From Verrucomicrobiota bacterium (lineage in GTDB: Bacteria > Verrucomicrobiota > Verrucomicrobiia > Limisphaerales > SXQI01), in NCBI GenBank assembly GCA_008933045.1, contig WBXJ01000077.1, positions 1 to 11,484 of the forward strand: 11,484 nt of DNA. The letters run 5' to 3'. The notes beneath the pieces are model-generated. The model saw nothing but the letters and a program-made list of their open reading frames with translations. It was not told the DNA's origin and searched no databases. Numbering within the stretch: position 1 is the first letter of the stretch; each line of letters begins with the position of its first letter. A program made the position numbers and the translations under genes. Shown here piece after piece: positions 1-6,303 of the stretch.

Positions 1-2
1 AA

Positions 3-119
3 GTATTAGCCACCAATAACTTGGAGGAACGCTCCCTTGCTTCGTGTGCAGCCGCTGATGGTGGGTTGTTTATTCGTACATTGGAAAATATCTATCGTCT
101 CAGTCAGGCTACGCCGTAA
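3..119 (+). CDS. C-terminal fragment of a PQQ-like beta-propeller repeat protein (5' end outside window)
   Basis: An open frame enters from the left edge and ends at TAA 117-119, giving 38 residues. They begin VLATNNLEERSLASCAADGG and continue with LFIRTLENIYRLSQ. This matches the last blade of PQQ-type (pyrrolo-quinoline quinone repeat, BamB-like) propeller proteins, where a 'vlat..l.e.i.asPa..dG.lyiRt...lyri' pattern closes the final beta-sheet. Such proteins are abundant and usually secreted in Planctomycetes and Verrucomicrobia. Only the tail is visible, so neither cofactor binding nor function can be judged. No clear intrinsic terminator follows; a 6-bp hairpin (137-142/151-156) lacks a T tract. 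The family call rests on pattern recognition over a short stretch. Confidence 0.6.
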   Translation, partial: VLATNNLEERSLASCAAADGGLFIRTLENIYRLSQATP

Positions 120-442
120 GGAATCAATGATGTTGGTTTCACCATTCGCCGTGAAAAAACATCTCACTCGCGCTGTGGGTCAACTTGGGGGATTTTGAAA
201 AAAGTTTACCGTGGACCCAAGCGAGATGGCGGTCACTGAAACCATGGTTCGCTCCATCTAGCGAATTTCCTGCTAGGTAAAAATAACCGATCACCGCTTC
301 ATTCGAGCGGGACCAATTCATTTCTCAAAAAAGTCTACCTCCGTGGAACTCGGCTCGACACCTCCATCCAAAAATTATCTCAAACTATGGATATCTTTCG
401 TTTGACGATCCTTCCGTTTGGGATTACAAATGGAACGTTGAA
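120..442. other. 323-base intergenic region without a recognisable gene; several small inverted repeats
   Basis: No convincing gene is seen on either strand. A 60-codon minus-strand frame (139-321) matches nothing I know and has no ribosome binding site. The region holds an imperfect inverted repeat (221-229 with 254-262, one mismatch), a perfect 10-bp palindrome AACCATGGTT (240-249), a CTTGGG/CCCAAG pair (184-189/216-221) and CTAGC/GCTAG (258-262/272-276). The second and last pairs share bases 258-262, so they would be mutually exclusive as RNA. The right end carries a promoter-like sequence for the next gene. Nothing matches a riboswitch class I recognise. Confidence 0.5.
402..430 (+). promoter_or_regulatory. 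Candidate sigma-70-type promoter for the 443 gene
   Basis: TTGACG (402-407, 5 of 6 matches to the -35 consensus) is followed by exactly 17 bases and then TACAAA (425-430, 4 of 6 matches to the -10 consensus). Initiation would be expected near 436-438, only about 6 nt ahead of the ATG at 443, so the transcript would be almost leaderless. The match is by eye only and could be chance. Confidence 0.35.
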
Positions 443-1585
443 ATGGTAAACAAATCGCTAAAAACGTTGGCGTCTGGGCTTGTTCCTCAGGTCTGCGGCT
501 TCGTGTTGTTTAGCACCACCTTGTGGGTAGGAGCTGGAGAAAAAATTGTCTTCTCCGACAGCTCTGGAAAGGCGGAAGGTTCCAAACCGGCCCTCACTTC
601 TGAAGAAATCTCCCGCCGGTTTAATTTTATCAAACGTGGTGCCACCCCAGATTTTTCCTCAGGAGAAATCGCTTCGCCCAGTGTCCAGCCCATCAATCCA
701 AACCTCAGCCGCAAGCTAGAGGACTATTTTGACCAGAAGAAAAATTGGATGTTTCGGCCCTCATCGGACAAGACGACCACAATGGAGGAGCGGCTAGGGG
801 TGCGGGACAACTCGATATTCGATTCCGGGACGAAAGGCCGCAAGGGAGCCATCGAAACCTATTGGGAGAACAAGGACGAATCCAAATCCAAATCTAAGTC
901 GAAGGAAAACAAGTCAAAATCTGACGAGGATCCAGAATTTAAAGGTGAGGAGGATTCTGATTCGACAGATCAAAACGGCAGACTCCGTGGGACGACCTCA
1001 CGTGATGGTGTGGATTCAGAAGATACTCGGGAGAATGGGAAGAATGGGAAGGATGCCACAGCGTCGAATTTACAGCAGTATCTCAACCCGGCCAACCGCA
1101 TGTTTGGAGCAGATGACCGGCTTAAGGAGAATTTTGGTTTGCGGAAGTTTGATTTTTTACCCATTTCCGGAGCCAGTGAGCTTGATCCTTTAAAGAAGGC
1201 AGAACGGCAGCGATTGAATGACGCGCACGACGCCGATTTCCAGCAGATGATCCAACCGCGCAACATCACCCCTTCTGTCGCCGGTGCGTTCGACCCTATC
1301 AACACGACTCAGGATCAAACAAGGCAGGAGGCGAATCCTTTCCAATCGTTCTCAGTGGGTTTTAATCCAAGTTTTGGCAAGAGCAGTCTTCCACCTTCGC
1401 AACCTTTGGTGTCGTCGCTGCCGTTGCTCGCTCGCCCACCTTCGGAACTCAATCTGGCCGAATCAATCGCCAACCGCATCGCCTTGCCCTCGGTGCCGGC
1501 ACTTTCAGTGCCATCGCCTGTGACTTCCACTTTCAAAACCGCACCTAAGCCGTTTGTTCTAGAATTTCCCAAGCGTCAGTTCTGA
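443..1585 (+). CDS. Unrecognised secreted protein with charged low-complexity centre and Pro/Ser-rich C-terminus
   Basis: The 380-residue product has no domain I recognise. Residues 1-32 look like a signal peptide: K4 and K7, a hydrophobic stretch over about 11-29 (GLVPQVCGFVLFSTTLWVG), and a likely cut near AGE. Residues 55-120 contain a fairly ordered segment with a KNWMF motif (100-104). Residues 141-205 are low complexity: an SKSKSKSK run, then Asp/Glu-rich and Asn/Gly/Lys-rich stretches, probably disordered. A mixed segment with an NPANRMFG motif (about 215-222) follows, then a Pro/Ser/Leu-rich tail (about 330-380). The ATG at 443 is chosen because it gives the signal peptide. Only a weak GGAA lies upstream. 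The gene stands alone and converges on moeA. A role as an envelope-associated or processed protein is inference. The frame is clearly coding, as it is long and shows consistent protein-like composition. Confidence 0.75.
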   Translation: MVNKSLKTLASGLVPQVCGFVLFSTTLWVGAGEKIVFSDSSGKAEGSKPALTSEEISRRFNFIKRGATPDFSSGEIASPSVQPINPNLSRKLEDYFDQKKNWMFRPSSDKTTTMEERLGVRDNSIFDSGTKGRKGAIETYWENKDESKSKSKSKENKSKSDEDPEFKGEEDSDSTDQNGRLRGTTSRDGVDSEDTRENGKNGKDATASNLQQYLNPANRMFGADDRLKENFGLRKFDFLPISGASELDPLKKAERQRLNDAHDADFQQMIQPRNITPSVAGAFDPINTTQDQTRQEANPFQSFSVGFNPSFGKSSLPPSQPLVSSLPLLARPPSELNLAESIANRIALPSVPALSVPSPVTSTFKTAPKPFVLEFPKRQF

Positions 1586-1591
1586 GCTTGG
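1569..1591. terminator. Possible bidirectional stem-loop at the tail-to-tail junction with moeA
   Basis: CCAAGC (1569-1574) pairs with GCTTGG (1586-1591). Inside it TCA (1576-1578) pairs with TGA (1583-1585) around a GTTC loop, leaving G1575 bulged. The 9-bp hairpin includes the stop codon of the 443 gene and lies 14 bases from the moeA stop. No T tract follows directly on either strand, so it is at best a weak intrinsic terminator. Confidence 0.35.
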
Positions 1592-1605
1592 TTAGGTCAG
1601 CCTTT

Positions 1606-2799
1606 TCAGAAGTTCAATACTTCGAGAGTTTCTCCCGGCTGTATCCTGGTTCCAGGGCCTAAATCCACCAAGCCCTCGGCTAATGCGAGTGAACCCATAA
1701 AATGTGCGGCCTGCGTGCCAGCACTCACGACGCGATGCTCGTTATTTATCAGCACGCGCACAAAATGTCGTCGATCTCCGCGATTCTCGAACCGTTCACC
1801 AGCCACCGCGTTGAACCTTGGTAAATGCACTCGATGAGCTCCTTGAAAACGGAGCACAGCCGGACGTACTAAGAGTAGGCCGGTGACGAAGGCCGATACG
1901 GGATTACCGGGGAGGGCGAATAAAAGTTTCCCTCCCAACTGTCCAAAAGCAAACGGTTTCCCCGGTTTGATAGCAACCCGCCATAAATGAAGTTGTCCGC
2001 CTAAGCGGCAAAATGCGGCCTTGATATGATCCCTTTCACCCACTGAAACACCGCCTGTAGTGACAACGGCATCCGACGAATCCAATGCTTGCGCCAAAGC
2101 GTTTTCTGTCGCTAACGGATCATCCGGCACAATCGCCATGTACTGGCAGAGGGCTCCAGCTGCTTCGAGTATCGCCGAGATCATCAGCCGATTGCTCTCG
2201 TAGATTTGCCCCTCTGCAAGAGGTTCGCTCGAGTCCTTCAGTTCATCGCCCGTTGCTAAAATGGTGAGGCGTGGACGTCTCCCGACCTGCAAGGTGTTAA
2301 TACCTAGCGCGGCGATCAAACCTAGCGCGGCTGAGTTCAGGCGTCGCCCTGCCGTTAACACCACGTTTCCCGAACGAATATCCTCTCCTTTGAACCGCAC
2401 ATTTTCCCAAGCTCGAACCGAATCGAGGATATGAACTTGATCTCCAACTTGTCGGGTATCCTCCTGCATCACCACAGCATCCGCTCCGCGAGGAATTGGA
2501 GCGCCTGTAAAGATTCGGACGCATGTGCCAGCTTGGACATCTGGAGCGGTTGCATCTCCCGCCGCGCTGATCCCCAAGTCCCGGAGTGTGATGGGTGATT
2601 CTGAAGTGGCATCTAATGTTTCTTGGCTCCGGACGGCGAACCCGTCCATTGCCGAATTATCAAACGCAGGCAGGTTTAAAGTCGCGCGGATATCGAGTGC
2701 TAACACCCGATCCCGCGCTGCCGTGGGCGAAATATATTCGATGTCCGGACTGGGAATGGCTCCGAGAATAGACTCCTGCGCCTGTTCGAGGCTGATCAT
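1606..2799 (-). CDS. moeA: Molybdopterin molybdenumtransferase MoeA
   Basis: This enzyme inserts molybdate into adenylylated molybdopterin in the last step of molybdenum cofactor synthesis in the cytoplasm. The 397 residues match the usual MoeA length of about 400. Visible motifs are LPAFDNSAMDGFAVR (43-57, with Asp52 equivalent to E. coli Asp59), the RIFTGAPIPRGADAVVMQED block (95-114), LTILATGDEL (178-187), EGQIYESN (196-203), VVTTGGVSVGERDHIK (245-260, Asp257 matching E. coli Asp228), and KPGKPFAFG plus LPGNPVSAFV (278-305). The C-terminal beta-barrel domain IV follows (about 320-397). The ATG at 2799 fits the family N-terminus; only GGA lies directly before it. A weak promoter-like pair sits upstream on this strand (TTTTCA at 2883-2888, 16-base spacer, TTTAAT at 2861-2866). 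No other molybdenum cofactor genes are adjacent; the neighbours are unrelated. Confidence 0.95.
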   Translation of the reverse strand: MISLEQAQESILGAIPSPDIEYISPTAARDRVLALDIRATLNLPAFDNSAMDGFAVRSQETLDATSESPITLRDLGISAAGDATAPDVQAGTCVRIFTGAPIPRGADAVVMQEDTRQVGDQVHILDSVRAWENVRFKGEDIRSGNVVLTAGRRLNSAALGLIAALGINTLQVGRRPRLTILATGDELKDSSEPLAEGQIYESNRLMISAILEAAGALCQYMAIVPDDPLATENALAQALDSSDAVVTTGGVSVGERDHIKAAFCRLGGQLHLWRVAIKPGKPFAFGQLGGKLLFALPGNPVSAFVTGLLLVRPAVLRFQGAHRVHLPRFNAVAGERFENRGDRRHFVRVLINNEHRVVSAGTQAAHFMGSLALAEGLVDLGPGTRIQPGETLEVLNF

Positions 2800-2906
2800 T
2801 CCAGCACACTATCAGCCCCGCGCAGAATTCGTCGAGGGTTGGATATTTTTTGACCTTGTTATTAAAGCTGGATGTGGGATTATGAAAAGACACCAAACAC
2901 TACATC

Positions 2907-3743
2907 ATGAATACCTTTCAGCGATCCATTTCAAGGTTCCCTGCGGTGCGCAGGGGATTTACCCTGATCGAATTGCTCGTGGTAATCGCCATTATTGCGA
3001 TCCTCGCCGGAATGCTTTTACCCGCGATGGGGAAAGCAAAAAACAAGGGGCAAGGCATCATGTGCATGAATAACCACCGCCAGTTGTTGTTGGGCTGGGG
3101 TATGTACGCCACGGATAACAATGATGCGATCCCGTATGCCTACGCCGCCGACGTCAATGCGAATACAAGCGATGGGGCATGGGTTCAGGGAATTTTAAGC
3201 TTAGGGTCAACGGATCCTGATAATTGGAACCCAAAGCATCTCGATCAAAGCCCACTCGCGACTTACACCGGAAAAAACAAATTGATCTGGAAATGCCCCG
3301 GTGACAAAAGCTTAACAACCAATTCGGAGAAGAAAAAAGTTCCCCGCGTGCGGAGCATGTCGATGAATATTTGGGTGGGCGGCAATTCGGGCACCGATGG
3401 GGGATGGGGTGCCGCGTGGAAAGTCTATACTCGCCTCAGTCACATCACGGTCCCAGGTCCCACCTCAACTTTCGTTCTGCTCGACGAACGCGAGGACAGC
3501 ATCAATGACGGTTTTTTTGTGGTCGTGATGGATGGGTATCCGAACGCTGCAGGGACGACGATGCCGGATGTTCCAGCGAGTTATCATAATGGAGCGGGTG
3601 GGTTTTCGTTCGCAGATGGGCACGCCGAAATTAAGAAGTGGCTTGATCCGAGAACAAAGGTCCCCATCGGTAAGCTTGGAGGCCCGCAAGCGAATAATAA
3701 GGATGTCGTTTGGATGCAGGAACGTTCGACGCGCAAAAAATAA
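2907..3743 (+). CDS. Prepilin-like protein with N-terminal methylation motif and H-X9-DG domain
   Basis: The 278-residue protein begins with a type IV pilin/type II secretion pseudopilin leader. RRG (15-17) precedes FTLIELLVVIAIIAILAGML, with the prepilin peptidase cut expected after Gly17 and the conserved Glu at +5 (Glu22). The mature protein then has a long hydrophobic helix (18-39). The motif CMNNHRQLLLGWGMYATDN (53-71) and a C-terminal H-X9-DG signature (His227, Asp237, Gly238) are typical of the large prepilin-like families of Planctomycetes, Verrucomicrobia and Lentisphaerae. Cys53 and Cys130 could form a disulfide. No pilus or secretion genes are adjacent, so it looks like one of the dispersed, orphan pseudopilin-like genes. 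Its role, whether a minor pilin, a surface protein or part of a secretion machine, is unknown. The ATG at 2907 gives a 17-residue leader; no Shine-Dalgarno sequence is visible. It diverges from moeA across 107 bases. Confidence 0.93.
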   Translation: MNTFQRSISRFPAVRRGFTLIELLVVIAIIAILAGMLLPAMGKAKNKGQGIMCMNNHRQLLLGWGMYATDNNDAIPYAYAADVNANTSDGAWVQGILSLGSTDPDNWNPKHLDQSPLATYTGKNKLIWKCPGDKSLTTNSEKKKVPRVRSMSMNIWVGGNSGTDGGWGAAWKVYTRLSHITVPGPTSTFVLLDEREDSINDGFFVVVMDGYPNAAGTTMPDVPASYHNGAGGFSFADGHAEIKKWLDPRTKVPIGKLGGPQANNKDVVWMQERSTRKK

Positions 3744-3753
3744 GTGCCGCGTC
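3728..3753. repeat. Inverted repeat across the convergent stop codons of the prepilin-like gene and glgC
   Basis: GACGCG (3728-3733) and CGCGTC (3748-3753) form a perfect 6-bp GC-rich stem with a 14-base loop. The loop holds the TAA of the prepilin-like gene, and the right arm overlaps the glgC stop. No T tract follows, so a terminator role is only possible. Only 8 bases separate the two genes. Confidence 0.3.
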
Positions 3754-5059
3754 AGATCACGGTTCCATCTGGAATGACCCCATTCTTAGGGATGATCACG
3801 ATCCCATCACGAATGTAATAAAGTTCGTGATCCATATTCTCAGGCTTGCCGTTGGGAGTGATGACGCAGTTATCACCGATCCGCGCATTTTTATCGATGA
3901 TTGCGTTTTCGATCCGAGTATTTTTGCCAATCCCAATTTTAGGCCGGTTCTGTTCGGCGTTGATCTTCATCATCGCATCGGACTCAAAGTAATCACCACC
4001 CATCAGGATTGATCGGTGGATATAAGAACCTGTGTCCACAAGGCATCGCACCCCCACGATTGAATTGTCGATATGACAATGGTTGATAATGCAGCCGTCC
4101 GAAACAATGGCGTGATCAATCTCAGCTCCGTTAATTTTGGAGCCGGGGAGAAAACGCGGTCGAGTAAAAATCGGAGCCTGCATGTCGAAAAAGTTAAACG
4201 CAGGTAGCTCGCTTGTGCAGTTGAGATTCGCTTCAAAATAGGATCGGATGGTTCCGATGTCCTCCCAATAACCCTGATAAATGTAAGAAAAAACGCGATG
4301 AGTTTGGATGGCATCGGGGATGATATGTTTTCCAAAATCAGTTTTGTCATTATCCAACAACTTCAACAGAACCTCCCGGTTGAATATGTAAATACCCATT
4401 GAGGCAAGGTAACGCTCGCTCCCCGGTTCAAGGTCGAGTTCATCCTTGAATTCTTGAGGAACCATTAATGATTCGAGTGCCAGTGGATCCGTAGGTTTTT
4501 CCACAAAACGAGTGACCCGTGATTCTTGGTCAATTTGTAGAATCCCCAACGCACTGGCTTGGTCCCTCGGGACAGGCAGGGTAGCAATCGTCAGGTCGGC
4601 CCCTGAGGCCGCGTGCTGTTGGACCATCTTTGAAAAATCCATGCGGTATAGCTGGTCACCGGACAGAATCAGCGCGTATTCAAAATCGTGATTGAGAAAA
4701 TGTACCAAATTTTTTCTGACCGCATCTGCCGTGCCTTGGTACCAGGAGGTATCCTTGAAGGATTGTTCGGCGGCTAGAATTTCAACGAACCCTCCGTTGA
4801 AATGATCGAACTTGTAAGATTGTGAAATATGCCGGTGTAACGAGGCAGAATTGAACTGAGTCAGAAGATAAATTCGACGGAGTCCCGAGTTGATGCAATT
4901 GGAGATGGGTATATCCACTAATCGATATTTTCCAGCCAACGGCACGGCCGGCTTGGATCGCTCTCGTGTCAACGGAAACAGCCGGGTCCCCTGACCGCCC
5001 CCCATAATGATTGAAAGGACTTTGGAAATATTGACCGGTTTCGTTTTAATCGCAGACAT
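3752..5059 (-). CDS. glgC: Glucose-1-phosphate adenylyltransferase (ADP-glucose pyrophosphorylase)
   Basis: This enzyme makes ADP-glucose and pyrophosphate from glucose-1-phosphate and ATP, the committed step of glycogen synthesis, in the cytoplasm. The 435 residues have the normal family length. The nucleotidyltransferase domain carries GGGQGTRLFPLTRERSKPAVP (20-40), WYQGTADAVRK (106-116), ILSGDQLYRMD (131-141, catalytic Asp135) and FVEKP (175-179, Lys178 in the sugar-phosphate site), then GYWEDIGT (253-260). A left-handed beta-helix domain follows (about 300-435). The C-terminus, RDGIVIIPKNGVIPDGTVI (417-435), resembles cyanobacterial and plant enzymes, including a lysine (Lys425) at the place of the 3-phosphoglycerate activator lysine. 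Allosteric specificity is inference. The ATG at 5059 is chosen from family alignment; no Shine-Dalgarno sequence is visible. It lies 113 bases downstream of the FGE gene on the same strand, with no evident terminator between, so readthrough from the sulfatase operon is possible, though the functions look unrelated. Confidence 0.96.
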   Translation of the reverse strand: MSAIKTKPVNISKVLSIIMGGGQGTRLFPLTRERSKPAVPLAGKYRLVDIPISNCINSGLRRIYLLTQFNSASLHRHISQSYKFDHFNGGFVEILAAEQSFKDTSWYQGTADAVRKNLVHFLNHDFEYALILSGDQLYRMDFSKMVQQHAASGADLTIATLPVPRDQASALGILQIDQESRVTRFVEKPTDPLALESLMVPQEFKDELDLEPGSERYLASMGIYIFNREVLLKLLDNDKTDFGKHIIPDAIQTHRVFSYIYQGYWEDIGTIRSYFEANLNCTSELPAFNFFDMQAPIFTRPRFLPGSKINGAEIDHAIVSDGCIINHCHIDNSIVGVRCLVDTGSYIHRSILMGGDYFESDAMMKINAEQNRPKIGIGKNTRIENAIIDKNARIGDNCVITPNGKPENMDHELYYIRDGIVIIPKNGVIPDGTVI

Positions 5060-5172
5060 AGGAATTTGACAAAAACTTTGTTCTCAACCCATTGAAAACT
5101 TACATCCGAAGGAGTGCAAGCCTGATCCTCGAACCAGAATTACTGCACCAAGTAGCCAAGGTCATAATTCGA

Positions 5173-6303
5173 TTAACGACTTGTTTTTACGCATCGAAAG
5201 CCGAGGTGGTTGCTACTGGTGCTCACCTCTCCCTTGCCGCGTGAGCCAATCATATAACGTGTGCAGTACTGGTCTGTGCAAAGGAACGATCCGCCTCGAT
5301 GCACCCGTTTGATGGCACCGGGTTCTGCAGGATCAAAACTCTCCTTTGGCCCTGTCGGATTTCGCGTGACTGTCCCTAACGCCGAGCGGGTTGCGTAGGT
5401 GTCGGGGCGATAGGCATCGGAACACCACTCCCAAACATTGCCGGCCATGTCGAATAGCCCATAACCATTTTTAGGAAACTGAGCCACTGGCGCAATTCCA
5501 CTAAAACCGTCCTCGGCACGGTCGTGCGTTGGAAACTGTCCTTGGTAAATGTTGAGCATCCATTTGCCGTTCGGCTTCAATTCGTTTCCCCAAGAATAGG
5601 GCTGACCTGTTAACCCTCCGCGTGCGGCGAATTCCCATTCCGCTTCCGTAGGTAGACGTTTTCCAGCCCATTTAGCATAGGTTTCGGCGTCCTCGAAGGC
5701 GATGTGTACCACAGGATATTTCTCCAAGCCAGCCAAGCCCGATCCTGGCCCCAACGGATGACGCCAATGGGTACCTTGCACATATTCCCACCAGTCCAGA
5801 TGATTTTGCAACGGGATAGGTTCCGAGGTGGGTCGAAAAACGATGGACCCAGGCACCAGATTCTCTGGTGGCGCGCTTGGGAAATCTTCCTTCCGGAGGG
5901 GCCGCTCGGCGACGGTGATATAACCTGTGGCTTGAGCAAATCGCCCGAATTCCTCATTTGTAACTTCGGTTGCATCCATCCAAAAGCCACTTACATAGAC
6001 GCGGTGAATTGGACGAGCATCAGGCATTGCATCTGGGCCGCCGCAAATCATTTGGGTGGGATCATCTGTCCCCATGGAGAACTCTCCACCGGGAATCCAA
6101 ACCATGCCGACGGGAGTTGGACTGGGGGCTGGGGTTGTGTCGGCCAAAGTTGTTTGCGCATCGTTTGGTTTAGCTGCGATAGGCTTTGGGGCAACAGGTC
6201 GAAATAAAACCCCAACAATAACAATTGTCGTCGTGATCAAACTGATCAAAAATATTCGCCACACTGGACGTCTTGATTGCGGTGCAGCGGACGTTTTACT
6301 CAT
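5173..6303 (-). CDS. Membrane-anchored formylglycine-generating enzyme (SUMF1/FGE family), sulfatase activator
   Basis: FGE oxidises the cysteine in the C-x-P-S-R motif of sulfatases to formylglycine, using oxygen and a copper site held by two cysteines. The 376-residue product has an N-terminal anchor (Arg11, Arg12, then a hydrophobic helix over about 15-34), a Pro/Ala/Thr-rich linker (about 38-65) and the FGE-sulfatase domain (66-376). Visible motifs are GMVWIPGGEFSMGTD (66-80), FWMDATEVTNEEFGRF (107-122), YPVVHIAFEDAETYAKWAG (196-214), KRLPTEAEWEFAARGG (215-230), LFDMAGNVWEWCSD (283-296) and RVHRGGSFLCTDQYC (333-347). Cys342 and Cys347 match human catalytic Cys336 and Cys341, so this should be an active FGE. 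Just after them it reads GSRGKGEVSTSSNHLGFRC (353-371), where canonical FGEs have ARS-NTPDSS. The topology puts the catalytic domain outside the cytoplasm. Its ATG overlaps the preceding sulfatase stop by 4 nt, implying translational coupling; no Shine-Dalgarno sequence is visible. Confidence 0.92.
   Translation of the reverse strand: MSKTSAAPQSRRPVWRIFLISLITTTIVIVGVLFRPVAPKPIAAKPNDAQTTLADTTPAPSPTPVGMVWIPGGEFSMGTDDPTQMICGGPDAMPDARPIHRVYVSGFWMDATEVTNEEFGRFAQATGYITVAERPLRKEDFPSAPPENLVPGSIVFRPTSEPIPLQNHLDWWEYVQGTHWRHPLGPGSGLAGLEKYPVVHIAFEDAETYAKWAGKRLPTEAEWEFAARGGLTGQPYSWGNELKPNGKWMLNIYQGQFPTHDRAEDGFSGIAPVAQFPKNGYGLFDMAGNVWEWCSDAYRPDTYATRSALGTVTRNPTGPKESFDPAEPGAIKRVHRGGSFLCTDQYCTRYMIGSRGKGEVSTSSNHLGFRCVKTSR

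Noticed and set aside
137..156. Intrinsic terminator after the PQQ-propeller fragment
   Set aside because: The TTTCAC/GTGAAA hairpin has only 6 AT-rich pairs and is followed by A, not T, on the transcribed strand.
139..321. 60-codon minus-strand frame in the intergenic region
   Set aside because: It has no recognisable motif, ribosome binding site or neighbouring partner, and its length is within chance expectation.
2525..3073. 182-codon plus-strand frame over the moeA start and the prepilin-like gene start
   Set aside because: It spans two well-supported genes in other frames and its translation shows no protein-like pattern.
5704..6207. 167-codon plus-strand frame opposite the FGE gene
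   Set aside because: It is an antisense shadow of a gene whose family motifs are unambiguous on the other strand.
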